Shown piece after piece: positions 7,579 through 16,064 of a stretch of 64,000 nt of DNA (position 1 is the first letter of the stretch; each line of letters begins with the position of its first letter). Source of the DNA: an uncultured Pseudohongiella sp. (lineage in GTDB: Bacteria > Pseudomonadota > Gammaproteobacteria > Pseudomonadales > Pseudohongiellaceae); the NCBI GenBank assembly GCA_951812965.1, contig OX638341.1, forward strand, positions 1 to 64,000, given 5' to 3'. The notes under the pieces were generated by a model. It ran no database searches. It was not told the origin of the DNA and worked only from the letters and a program-made list of their open reading frames with translations. Made by a program: the position numbers and the translations under genes.

Positions 7579-10500
7579 TCAACTGTCGCCGCCGAAGCTA
7601 ACCTCGAAGTCCAGGAAGATCGACCTGCCACGCAGATCGTAGCCTCTACCTAAAGGAGTATTATTTATCGTCGTACCTACCTCGCTGGCGTCAACCTGCG
7701 GCGGCCATTCGTCGAACACGTTACGAATGCCCAGGCCGGCGCTCCAGCGATCGGCGCTGTAATATAGCGACATATTGTTAAGGAAATAAACGCCCCCATC
7801 GCCCCAGTCGCGGCAGGAAACATCGCCATAGTCCGGTCCCAGGCAGGTATCCGCGAAAACACCGCTGCTGGAGTAGATGTCGCCGTATTCGTCCACGCCA
7901 GGCAAAAACTGGTGGACGTGGCGTCGGAACCGGGTTTCCCAGGTTAGACGCCATCGATCGTACTCGAAGCGCGCCAGCATTTGCGCAGTCCAGTCGGGAA
8001 AGCCCCACAGGCCTTGTTCATCGAATTCGTCCAAGCTGCCGTCGTCATTGGTGAACTTGAAGTTACGCTCCAGACCGCGGTTGGCGACGACATCGACGCC
8101 GACATTGATCGGGCGTTCGAAAACCGTCCAGGTGTCGTTGAAAGCGACATTGACATCGACGCCTCGGGCCCGCTCCTGATCGCGATTGAGAAAAGCTCTG
8201 TCAACCAGAGTTATCCGCGGATCGGTGGGATCCGAAAAATCCCGGCTGATGCGGTCACAAAAGGTGCTCGAGCCGGTCTCGGAGAAATAGCAATCGTTGA
8301 TGATGAACTGGATGCCGGGTTCGATGATCGTGTTGGTCACTTCGATCTCGTAGTAAGTCGCGCTGACCGACAAGTTGAAAGCGTTGGTAAACGGTTGATC
8401 CCAGGCGAAGCCCGCAGTCCAGGATTCCGACTCCTCGGGATTCAGTGTCAGCGAGCCGCCCTCCGAAGCTTCGATGCTGAAGTTATTGAAACCGTTGTTG
8501 TTGGCCAGAGTTGGATCGACGCCGTTGGCGCGGCAATTATCCAGCAACTCCTGTTCGCGTTCGTCGGCGTCCGGATCGTAGTTGCCGTCCAGTTCGCCAA
8601 GCGCGGCCGCGGGCACATAGCAGGGATCGTTGGCAGTGAAGAACCCGGTAAGGCCAGCCAGGTAAAGCTCGCGCAGGTTGGGCGCGCGGAACGCGGTGCC
8701 GTAGGTTCCGCGCAGCAGCAGGGAATTGAAGGGTCGGTAGCCCACCTTGACCGCTTCGGTCAAGTTGTTGCCGTAAATCTCGTCATTGGTGAGACGAGCG
8801 GACAGGTTGACGGTCAGTTCCTCGGCCAGCGTCATGCCGCCCAGCAGCGGCAACTCAATCTCGGCGAAAGCTTCCGTGGTGTCTTTCTGGCCGACCGCGC
8901 CGCCGTCCACGAAGAAGCCCCACAACAATCCGTCGCGAGCTACGGCATCGGGTATGGAGTCGATAGCGTCGCGCCGCAACTCGACGCCGAAGCCGAGGGC
9001 TACATCGCCGGCCGGCAGTTCGAAGACGTTCCCAGTCGCATACATGGATGCGATGGTCTGCTCGTAGACGGTGTCGAAATCACGGCTGTCGATCAGATAG
9101 TCGAACTCCTGCTGGGTCGCGAATTCGCCGACGGTGTCGCCGATCGGGTACAAGCTGGGCGCGAACATGTTGACCGGCACGCAGCCGGGAGCGACATCGG
9201 CGATCAGTTCTTCTCCCAGATCGTTCTCGCAGGGCGTATTGGTGCTGGAGTAAACGCCCAGCGCCAGATTCAGGCGATCTTCGCGAATGCCTTTCCGATA
9301 CGACTGACCGGACGACTTGGAGTAACTGACAAAACCGTCGAAACTCCAGTTGGAAACCGAACCAAAGTTGATAGCCGGCAGATCGCCGCGCAGACCGAAC
9401 ACCAGACGCAGTTGATCGGTATCGACGCGCGTGTTGTCGCGATCGCCGCGAACCGCTACCACCGGTATCGTTGGCAGCGGGCCCGAAGCGCCTCCCAGCA
9501 AGCCAAAAGCCTCCGGCGTGCAAGACTCCACCGGAAGACCGAAGCAGTTGGCGTCTTCCAGGTAGAAATTCACGAAATCCTCGATATAGTTGGGATTCGA
9601 AATCAAGGCGTCCTGCGCAAGACCGCAATCGACGCCATTCGGCTGATTGGGATTGCACAGGTTGAACGGATTGCCGGCCGGCACATCGGGGAAAATCTGC
9701 AGCCCTCCCGTCTGATCCGAGAAGAAATTCCGCGTGGTGTAGAGGGCTTCGTAATACGGCGTCAGGTTGGCTTCCCCATCCAGCGTGTATTCACCATAGG
9801 ACATGAAGGTTGTGGTGTCGAAAGCCGGGAACAAATCCGATGACTGGGTGGACGGTGAAGCATTCAGATTGTAATCGCCGAAATTGATATCCGAGATACC
9901 GTCGCCGTTGGCGTCGATGGGGAATGTCCCCCAGGGCGAACTGGACTCGGAGAAGTTATTCCAGATGCCGTTGGAAGTTCCCGGCGTATGATAGATGCTG
10001 CCGACGCGCAGATCCGGTATGAACAGCCTGCCGCCGATGCCGGCCAGCGCGCAGCCGCGCAAATCCATGCCCAGCATGGTGCTGTACCAGAGATCTTCGG
10101 TGCGTATCTGGCCGTTCTGGTCGATTTCATATTCCACTTCGCACTTGTCGGTCCACGGACGATCCCGCAGCGCGACGCGTTTGGTGTCCGAGTGCTCGAT
10201 GCCGACGCCGACGAAACCGCGGTCGAAATTGCGCCCCCAGCTCATGGTCAAAGTGTTGTTCTCGCCGTTGCCGTGCTCGGGAATGGTGCTGAATAGGTCT
10301 AATTCGAGACCATCGAAATCTTTCCGCAGAATGATGTTGGCAACCCCGGCGATGGCGTCCGATCCGTATACCGAGGACGCGCCGTCCAGCAACAGATCGT
10401 ACTGCTGCACCAGCGATGCCGGTATGGTGTTCAGATCGGGCACGGAGGGCGCTCCCTCCACGCCTCCCGGCGCCAGGCGGCGACCGTTTACCAGCGCCAG

Positions 10501-10953
10501 CGTGCGCCCCGCGCCGAGACCGCGCAGGCTGACCGTGGACGCTCCCGGGCCGTTGTCGAGCACGAAGCCGCCGAAAGTCAGATCGATCTGCTGTCCCGTG
10601 GCGGCGGTGCTTTCCTGCAAGATGTCCGCGGCGTTGGTCAGGCCGACCTCGCGCGAAAGCTGACCGGAAATGATCTGCAGCGGCGAAACGCTGCTAAAGG
10701 TGTCGCGCCTTAGCCGGGAGCCGGTGATCACGATCTGCTCCAATTGTTGCAGTTGTTCTCCTCCCCCGGCGTCGTCCTCCGCGGAAGAAGCGATAGTCTG
10801 GCTATCGACCTCCTCGAGATCCGGCGCGGGCGCATCGTCCTGCGCCCAGCCGATCGCCGGGAAGGCCCCGAAAATAACCAGGACCGCCGCGGCCAGCAAT
10901 GTGGACGCGATGCCATTCTGAAAATGCTTCATTCGAGCAGTTGTTCCAATCAT
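7579..10953 (-). CDS. Large TonB-dependent outer membrane receptor
   Basis: A 1124-residue receptor. The signal peptide ends near AIGWAQ and is followed by an acidic linker. The plug begins with the TonB box-like QIVITGSRL and contains the typical VNGRRLAP and DGASSVYGSDAIAGVVN-like elements. A long barrel follows and ends in Phe-rich strands. The many paired Cys and Asp/Asn-rich loops are like receptors for peptides or complex substrates in Alteromonadales and Xanthomonadales. The start ATG has GAGGAG 8 nt upstream. It is divergent from the GntR regulator and preceded by an AT-rich palindrome matching those at the hydroxyproline genes, so its ligand may be a hydroxyproline-containing peptide. 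That ligand is inference. Confidence 0.93.
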   Translation of the reverse strand: MIGTTARMKHFQNGIASTLLAAAVLVIFGAFPAIGWAQDDAPAPDLEEVDSQTIASSAEDDAGGGEQLQQLEQIVITGSRLRRDTFSSVSPLQIISGQLSREVGLTNAADILQESTAATGQQIDLTFGGFVLDNGPGASTVSLRGLGAGRTLALVNGRRLAPGGVEGAPSVPDLNTIPASLVQQYDLLLDGASSVYGSDAIAGVANIILRKDFDGLELDLFSTIPEHGNGENNTLTMSWGRNFDRGFVGVGIEHSDTKRVALRDRPWTDKCEVEYEIDQNGQIRTEDLWYSTMLGMDLRGCALAGIGGRLFIPDLRVGSIYHTPGTSNGIWNNFSESSSPWGTFPIDANGDGISDINFGDYNLNASPSTQSSDLFPAFDTTTFMSYGEYTLDGEANLTPYYEALYTTRNFFSDQTGGLQIFPDVPAGNPFNLCNPNQPNGVDCGLAQDALISNPNYIEDFVNFYLEDANCFGLPVESCTPEAFGLLGGASGPLPTIPVVAVRGDRDNTRVDTDQLRLVFGLRGDLPAINFGSVSNWSFDGFVSYSKSSGQSYRKGIREDRLNLALGVYSSTNTPCENDLGEELIADVAPGCVPVNMFAPSLYPIGDTVGEFATQQEFDYLIDSRDFDTVYEQTIASMYATGNVFELPAGDVALGFGVELRRDAIDSIPDAVARDGLLWGFFVDGGAVGQKDTTEAFAEIELPLLGGMTLAEELTVNLSARLTNDEIYGNNLTEAVKVGYRPFNSLLLRGTYGTAFRAPNLRELYLAGLTGFFTANDPCYVPAAALGELDGNYDPDADEREQELLDNCRANGVDPTLANNNGFNNFSIEASEGGSLTLNPEESESWTAGFAWDQPFTNAFNLSVSATYYEIEVTNTIIEPGIQFIINDCYFSETGSSTFCDRISRDFSDPTDPRITLVDRAFLNRDQERARGVDVNVAFNDTWTVFERPINVGVDVVANRGLERNFKFTNDDGSLDEFDEQGLWGFPDWTAQMLARFEYDRWRLTWETRFRRHVHQFLPGVDEYGDIYSSSGVFADTCLGPDYGDVSCRDWGDGGVYFLNNMSLYYSADRWSAGLGIRNVFDEWPPQVDASEVGTTINNTPLGRGYDLRGRSIFLDFEVSFGGDS

Positions 10954-11083
10954 TTGGATTTCTCCTCAATAATATTTATAGTCCGACCGACTTCCAGGAG
11001 GACTCTCCTCACCGGGAGAACGCCGCGCAATCTTTCTTGTGTGCAATGCAAAAACTCCGACCGCTTCACTCACGACCATTTGG

Positions 11084-11100
11084 AAATATATAATATATAA
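11084..11100. promoter_or_regulatory. Putative GntR operator O1
   Basis: AAATATATAATATATAA matches the left arm and centre of the palindrome at 13827-13845 (14 of 17 positions) and lies 130 nt upstream of the TonB receptor start. Binding by the adjacent GntR regulator is inferred from proximity and recurrence. Confidence 0.5.
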
Positions 11101-11193
11101 TCTATAGTATGTCAAATAATGAATCAAGAAAGAAAATATTGCAATCTCGTAACAAAAGAAACCCGGAGTTGGCTGACATGCGCGGAAACTGTC

Positions 11194-11222
11194 TTGACGA
11201 CCGAATGTGCCGCGGCTGTAAA
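11194..11222 (+). promoter_or_regulatory. Possible sigma70 promoter for the GntR gene
   Basis: TTGACG, a 17-nt spacer and TGTAAA (5/6 and 4/6 matches to consensus) point toward the regulator 237 nt downstream. This is a visual match only. Confidence 0.35.
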
Positions 11223-11458
11223 CGAATCGCCGGCCCGGCATGTGCCGCGGCGAAATATGCATATTCGCTTTGCCGGCAAGCGAGAAACCGGGCACTGGCG
11301 GTGTAGACCGCGCTCACGCACTCATCGCCGGAGTCGATAACTACCTTGTAATGAACGCCTGAATCGAGTTAATACAGGTATTGATGGCGGCGGGGCCGAC
11401 AATTACCTGATTGAAAGGAAGCGCTGGCGAAATTAAGTTGACAAAAGGAGTAACCGGC

Positions 11459-12115
11459 ATGTTGAAACCGAAACGACCGTTGACGCTCGCGCAGAGCGTC
11501 GCGGACCACCTCCGCGAAAAGATTCTCAAACGCGAGATAATGGGGGGTGAACCGCTTCGTCAGGAAGCGATCGCCAACTCTCTCGACACCAGTATCATTC
11601 CCGTGCGCGAAGCGCTGCGACAGCTTGAAGCGGAGGGCCTGGTCGAGTTACACACCCACCGGGGCGCCGTGGCGACAAAGCTCAGTCTGGAGCAGGCCCT
11701 GGAGTGGATTCACTTGCGGCGTCTGATCGAAACGGACCTGATCGGCAAAGCGATGGACAACATGACCGTGGAACATATCGCCAAAGCCGAGAGAATACTG
11801 GGTGAGTTTGACCAGGATCTTGATGTCGGACGCAATATCCATCGCTGGAGCGATTACAACTGGAAGTTCCATTCCGCCCTCTACGATGCGGCCAATCGGC
11901 CGGAGACCATGAAAGTTCTGGCTATGCTGCACAACAAGTGCGACCGCTATATCCGCTTGCAGCTCCTGGGCGGCGATCACGTCGACCGTGCGGAAAAGGA
12001 GCACGCGGAACTGATCCAGTTGTGCCGGAACGGAGAGAAACGCGCCGCCAAGGCGCTGATGTACCGGCACATCGTCGGAGTCGAGGAAGACCTGGTTGAG
12101 CAACTCGGAATCTAG
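11459..12115 (+). CDS. GntR-family regulator with FCD effector domain
   Basis: A 218-residue transcription factor. Residues about 5-70 form the winged helix-turn-helix (SVADHLREKILK, then IIPVREALRQLEAEGLVEL). The rest is an all-helical FCD domain with the expected metal or ligand residues spread through WSDYNWKFHSALYDAA and the H-A-E-L-I region. FCD members usually bind small organic or amino acids and act as repressors. The start at 11459 is preceded by AAAGGAG at 8 nt; the upstream TTG extension has no comparable site. It sits between the TonB receptor and the hydroxyproline-type enzymes. Three AT-rich palindromes at the surrounding promoters are plausible operators. Confidence 0.92.
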   Translation: MLKPKRPLTLAQSVADHLREKILKREIMGGEPLRQEAIANSLDTSIIPVREALRQLEAEGLVELHTHRGAVATKLSLEQALEWIHLRRLIETDLIGKAMDNMTVEHIAKAERILGEFDQDLDVGRNIHRWSDYNWKFHSALYDAANRPETMKVLAMLHNKCDRYIRLQLLGGDHVDRAEKEHAELIQLCRNGEKRAAKALMYRHIVGVEEDLVEQLGI

Positions 12116-12126
12116 TGTCGTATCGA

Positions 12127-13761
12127 TTACCAGTTTTGAGCGGGCACAGTCTCGATCGGCATGGGCCCTTCCGGAATGCCCAACTTCTCTTTTCGGGCGC
12201 GGACCATATCGCGAATTTCCCCCAACAGCTCCGGAACGTCGTAGACGATGCCATCCTTTATGGTATAGCGAATGCCTCCAATGCGCTCAACTTCGCGGGT
12301 CTCATCATTCAATCTGATCGTCCCGGAGCCGAACAGGACGTGAAGATTGGCCAACGGATTTTCCTCGACCACGACGAAGTCCGCTTTCTTCCCGACCTGG
12401 ATTGAGCCGACCTCGTCCTCTACTCCGATCACTTCCGCGCCCACCATAGTCGCCGCATGGATCACCTCCAGCGGCGTAAATCCGGCCTCGCGCAGCAGAT
12501 GCATCTCCATAATGTAGCCGAACCCATACAAGTTGTAGATGTAGCCGGAATCGGAACCGACCGATACCTTGCCGCCACGGTTCTTGTATTCGTTGACGAA
12601 CGCCATCCACAGGCGATAGTTCTCCTTCCACTCGATCTCATCTTCCAACGTCCAGTAGAACCAGTAAGATCCGTGAGCGTCGCGATTAGGACGGTAGAAT
12701 TCCCATAATTCGGGCAACGTGTATTTCTCGTGCCATTTCGCCCGGCTCATGCGCATGAAATCGCGGCTGGTCAAGTATGCGGTGAACGTCGGCGAAAGGG
12801 CAAAGTCGCGATCCAGCAGGGTTTGCATGACCTCGGTCCACTTCTCGCTGCCTGGTTTCGCCGCCTGCTTCCACAGCCGTCCGGCTTCGCCGAAGCGGTG
12901 CTGCTCGTTCTGGTAAACGTAGTCATTCGGATAGTGCTGCAAGCTTCTGTCCACGAACATCGCCTCGGGCAAGCCATACCAATGCTCCATCGACCGCAGC
13001 CCCCATTCCGAGGTGTCCAGCACATTGGCGTGGTTTACCGCTAGCTGGGCGTGGTGCATGGTCGAATTGAGGCCGAGCTGTTTCGCCTCATCAAGCGCGG
13101 CGATCATAATCTCTTCAGGCGCGCCAAAGAATTTTACTCCCGTCGCGCCCATGCGTTGGATATCCCGAATTCGCTCCCTGGCCTGCTCCGGCGTATTGAT
13201 GACGCCTGCTTCCGATGCGTTGAAAGCCGGGTACACCTCGATGCGCGGGCCAGTGATCGCGTTTGCGTCGAGCTGTTCGGCGATATCGACTTCCCAGGGC
13301 GTGCCATGTTCTCCGCTAACGGTGCGGCCGCTGGTAACGCCATGGGCCAGCCATAGCTTGAGGATGTAATCGGGCGGCACGTTCTGACCGGACTGCCGCG
13401 AATGAATGTGAAGATGCGTGTCGATGAAACCGGGAAGCACATACATGCCGGAAAGATCAAGCTCGCGGCCCCCGTTCAATGGCGGGCGTTCATCCGGATC
13501 AATCTCGAGTTGCGGGAAACCGACCACGGCAATTTCGACGATGCGATCGTTCTCAACCACGATATCCACCGGGCCCTGAGCAGGAGCGCCCGTGCCATCG
13601 ATCATGTAGAGGCCACGCAAAACCAGTCGCTGGAATGGACCTTCGCCTTCGTCACGTTCCGGGATGGTGACCGTATCTTCCTGCCCGAACCCGGCGCTCA
13701 TCGCGAACAGAGTCAAAGCCAGACCGGCGGCGGCCGCTTGCAATCCAATCCTGATTCTCAT
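12127..13761 (-). CDS. Exported amidohydrolase, imidazolonepropionase/prolidase-like
   Basis: A 544-residue member of the metal-dependent amidohydrolase superfamily with an N-terminal signal peptide (LQAAAAGLALTLFAMSAGFG). The TIM-barrel metal site begins with DTHLHIH (HxH). Later His residues lie in TMHHAQLAVNHAN and SMEHWYG, and the terminal Asp lies in VGSDSG. Related exported enzymes include cyclic imide/hydantoin-like hydrolases and Xaa-Pro dipeptidases of this superfamily. Given its neighbours, release of proline or hydroxyproline from a dipeptide is a reasonable guess, no more. The start ATG at 13761 has GGAG about 8 nt upstream. It is convergent with the GntR gene (11-nt gap), and its promoter carries a 19-bp perfect palindrome. 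Confidence 0.88.
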   Translation of the reverse strand: MRIRIGLQAAAAGLALTLFAMSAGFGQEDTVTIPERDEGEGPFQRLVLRGLYMIDGTGAPAQGPVDIVVENDRIVEIAVVGFPQLEIDPDERPPLNGGRELDLSGMYVLPGFIDTHLHIHSRQSGQNVPPDYILKLWLAHGVTSGRTVSGEHGTPWEVDIAEQLDANAITGPRIEVYPAFNASEAGVINTPEQARERIRDIQRMGATGVKFFGAPEEIMIAALDEAKQLGLNSTMHHAQLAVNHANVLDTSEWGLRSMEHWYGLPEAMFVDRSLQHYPNDYVYQNEQHRFGEAGRLWKQAAKPGSEKWTEVMQTLLDRDFALSPTFTAYLTSRDFMRMSRAKWHEKYTLPELWEFYRPNRDAHGSYWFYWTLEDEIEWKENYRLWMAFVNEYKNRGGKVSVGSDSGYIYNLYGFGYIMEMHLLREAGFTPLEVIHAATMVGAEVIGVEDEVGSIQVGKKADFVVVEENPLANLHVLFGSGTIRLNDETREVERIGGIRYTIKDGIVYDVPELLGEIRDMVRARKEKLGIPEGPMPIETVPAQNW

Positions 13762-13826
13762 TGCACTCACTCCTGTCATGCCGGACGCGCTGGGCGGTCG
13801 GCGATCACTGACTCATTACTATCGAG

Positions 13827-13845
13827 AAAATATATCATATATTTT
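13827..13845. promoter_or_regulatory. Putative GntR operator O2, perfect 19-bp palindrome
   Basis: AAAATATATCATATATTTT has two 9-bp arms around a central C. It overlaps the stop codon of the racemase-fold gene and precedes the amidohydrolase start by 66 nt. The core matches the sites at 11084 and 14962. Confidence 0.6.
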
Positions 13846-14935
13846 TTTCAATTCGAACACTGTCAGTGGCCAGCCAGACTGGCGAGCGCCCGGTCTCGCG
13901 CCCCAACGCTGGCCAGGTATCGTTGAGGCGGTAGCCGGCCGGCCAGGGATCCCCCGGATCCAGAATCAGTTGCCGCTTGTCGGTAATCCAGGCCCGCCCC
14001 GTAATGGAAGGCCGGATAGCGGGTTTGCTTCCCACTCGCAGCTCCTCTTCCACGCAAGCCCTGAATTCCGAGCCGATGATTGAGCGACCCGTCAGGGTCT
14101 CGCCAACCTGTATCTCTCCCCGGGCATGGAGTACCGCAAGGCGCGCGGACAACCCGGTGCCGGTCGGCGAGCGGTCAACCTTTCCCGGACGAATGACAAC
14201 GGCGTTCTTTCCCGTCAGACGGCCGGACTCCCTGGTTACCGGCCGCGTGAACTGGCAAAACGACACTCGATCAATTTCGGGATTGCGGGGATGCCTGAAT
14301 CCGAACTGTTCGTTGGCGGCGTTGGTGATTGAGATACCGGTCTCGCACAGCTCCCGCGCTTCGGCGGGAACGAGCTCGAACCCGAGACTGTCCGCCTCGA
14401 CGATGACAAAAGTATCGCCGCCATAGGCAGTGTCGACCCGGATCGTACCTATATCCGGTATTTCCAGTTCGGCATCGAGGCGATCCACGAACGAAGGTAT
14501 ATTGTGGATAGTAACGCTCTCGACTTTCCCGGCGCTGCATTGGGCGCGCACCCGTACCAGACCGCCCGGCGCCTCCAGAACGAATCGCGTCTCGGGCTCC
14601 CGCATTGGAATAATCCCGGTTTCCAGCACGACCGTGGCCACGCAAATCGAATTCGAGCCGGACATCGGCGGCGTGTCTTCGGGTTCCATGGTAATGCAAC
14701 CTATGGCCGCGCCGGGAGTCTTCGCGGGGACCAGCAGATTCGCATGCCGGAATACGCCACCTCTGGGCTCATTCAGTACAAAATTGCGCAGCGAATTATC
14801 CCGCTCTATCCAGCGCGCCTGCGCCCAGAGCGAATCTCCCGGCGGCGGGGCGACGCCACCGACAATTACATCGCCGATCTCGCCTTCCGCATGGCAGCCG
14901 ATAATCTCGATGACCTTGCCTGGTTCAATGCTCAT
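13835..14935 (-). CDS. Proline racemase-superfamily enzyme with Ser/Thr catalytic positions
   Basis: A 366-residue cytoplasmic protein of the proline racemase/hydroxyproline epimerase fold. Recognisable parts are [19 protein letters not shown] and SIIGSEF. The first catalytic motif, normally MCGHN/G, reads PMSGSNSIC (Ser), and the second, normally SPCGTG, reads DRSPTGTG (Thr). A Thr at the second site is known in trans-3-hydroxy-L-proline dehydratases, which keep Cys at the first; loss of both Cys makes classical two-base racemisation unlikely. Dehydratase-type or other chemistry on a hydroxyproline or related amino acid is inferred. It is divergent from a Cys/Cys epimerase gene across a shared operator-like palindrome. 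The ATG start has a GAGAG site. Confidence 0.88.
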   Translation of the reverse strand: MSIEPGKVIEIIGCHAEGEIGDVIVGGVAPPPGDSLWAQARWIERDNSLRNFVLNEPRGGVFRHANLLVPAKTPGAAIGCITMEPEDTPPMSGSNSICVATVVLETGIIPMREPETRFVLEAPGGLVRVRAQCSAGKVESVTIHNIPSFVDRLDAELEIPDIGTIRVDTAYGGDTFVIVEADSLGFELVPAEARELCETGISITNAANEQFGFRHPRNPEIDRVSFCQFTRPVTRESGRLTGKNAVVIRPGKVDRSPTGTGLSARLAVLHARGEIQVGETLTGRSIIGSEFRACVEEELRVGSKPAIRPSITGRAWITDKRQLILDPGDPWPAGYRLNDTWPALGRETGRSPVWLATDSVRIEKNI

Positions 14936-14961
14936 GCCAAATTTCTCTCATCGCAGTTTCC

Positions 14962-14985
14962 ATATACAAATCATATATTGTATAT
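14962..14985. promoter_or_regulatory. Putative GntR operator O3 between divergent epimerase-family genes
   Basis: Arms ATATACAA and TTGTATAT are perfect complements separated by eight AT-rich bases. The centre (AAATCATATATT) matches the palindrome at 13827 in 11 of 12 positions. It lies 27 nt upstream of one start and about 66 nt upstream of the other, so one regulator could control both. Confidence 0.6.
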
Positions 14986-15051
14986 TCTTATCAAGCTACG
15001 CAACCCCAATGAGAAATTATTCTGGACATCCCGGTCAAACATACCCTTGAC

Positions 15052-16062
15052 GTGATCGATTCACACACCGGGGGCGAACCGACGCGAGTGGTCGTTGCCG
15101 GCGGTCCGAATCTTTGCAAAAGCGCCTTGGCGGCGCAACTCGCGGTGCTTCGCGACCAGCACGACTGGTTGCGGTCGTCGATCGTAAACGAGCCGCGGGG
15201 TTCCGATTTTCTGGTAGGAGCGCTACTGTGCCAGCCTGTGAACCCGGCAAGCATGGGCGGCGCGATCTTTTTCAACAACGTCGGTTACCTCGGCATGTGC
15301 GGCCACGGGACGATTGGCCTTGCGGTCACGCTGGCGTTCCTTGGCCGGCTCGGCACTGGCGTACATCGTCTCGAAACGCCGCCCGGGGAGATTTCGGTCA
15401 GGCTGCATGACAGCAACCGCGTGACCGTAAGCAATCTGCCGAGCTATCGATACCGTCGCGGGCAATCGCTATGCACGCCTGAATTTGGGGAAGTGCGCGG
15501 CGACATAGCTTGGGGGGGCAACTGGTTTTTCCTCGTCTCCGACCATGGTCAGCGGCTGGAGTACGACAATGTCGGCAGGCTGACCGATTTCACCCGCGTT
15601 ATCCGCCGGGAACTGGATCGCCAGGGCATACGCGGACCAGGCGGCGAGCTGATCGACCACGTTGAGTTGTTCGGTCCTGCCTCGAAAAGCTCGGGCGCGG
15701 ACAGCCGCAACTTCGTGCTGTGCCCAGGCGGTGTTTACGACCGCTCGCCTTGCGGCACCGGCACCAGCGCCAAGGTAGCCTGCCTGATTGAGGATGGCGA
15801 GCTCGCGCCGGGGGAAGTGTGGCGGCAGGAAAGCATTACCGGATCGGTTTTCGAGGTCCGCGCAATCCTGCGGGACCGCCAGATCGTTCCGGAGATAACC
15901 GGAACCGCCTACGTTACCGGACAAAGCACGCTTTGGCTCGATTCTTCGGACCCCTTCCGTTACGGAATCGGCTCATCCAGCAAGGAATGGATTTCGACGA
16001 TTGCCGACAACGGGCCGAAGATTCAACATCGGACTTTATCCGCAAATCAAGATTGGAGATAA
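15052..16062 (+). CDS. 4-hydroxyproline 2-epimerase-type enzyme
   Basis: A member of the proline racemase family with both catalytic Cys: GMCGHGTIG and DRSPCGTGTSAK. The signature IDSHTGGEPTRVV and AWGGNWFFLVSD are typical of trans-4-hydroxy-L-proline epimerases, which convert it to cis-4-hydroxy-D-proline in the cytoplasm. The D-product would be the substrate of the DadA-like oxidase two genes downstream. The start is uncertain. GTG 15052 lies inside the conserved N-terminus and has no ribosome site. The frame is open back to 15013 with only ATT, CTG or ATC as alternatives, and an ATG at 15009 is in another frame. The gene stops 2 nt before the DUF885 start, so the two are translationally close. 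Confidence 0.9.
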   Translation: MIDSHTGGEPTRVVVAGGPNLCKSALAAQLAVLRDQHDWLRSSIVNEPRGSDFLVGALLCQPVNPASMGGAIFFNNVGYLGMCGHGTIGLAVTLAFLGRLGTGVHRLETPPGEISVRLHDSNRVTVSNLPSYRYRRGQSLCTPEFGEVRGDIAWGGNWFFLVSDHGQRLEYDNVGRLTDFTRVIRRELDRQGIRGPGGELIDHVELFGPASKSSGADSRNFVLCPGGVYDRSPCGTGTSAKVACLIEDGELAPGEVWRQESITGSVFEVRAILRDRQIVPEITGTAYVTGQSTLWLDSSDPFRYGIGSSSKEWISTIADNGPKIQHRTLSANQDWR

Positions 16063-16064
16063 AC

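Larger units (their letters stand above)
10954..11458. other. Divergent regulatory region, receptor / GntR regulator
   Basis: About 500 nt with no convincing gene. It holds the operator-like AT palindrome (11084-11100), a possible promoter toward the regulator (11194-11222) and a second symmetrical stretch with ATATGCATAT at its centre (11250-11268). The short frames here lack ribosome sites and protein-like composition. Confidence 0.6.

Noticed and set aside
7981-9843. A 620-codon open frame on the plus strand inside the first TonB receptor gene
   Set aside because: It is the antisense shadow of a clear receptor in GC-rich DNA, with no domain motifs, signal peptide or ribosome site.
11109-11340. 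Small overlapping ORFs of 60-75 codons in the receptor/GntR gap
   Set aside because: No ribosome sites, several frames overlap, and the region carries regulatory palindromes.
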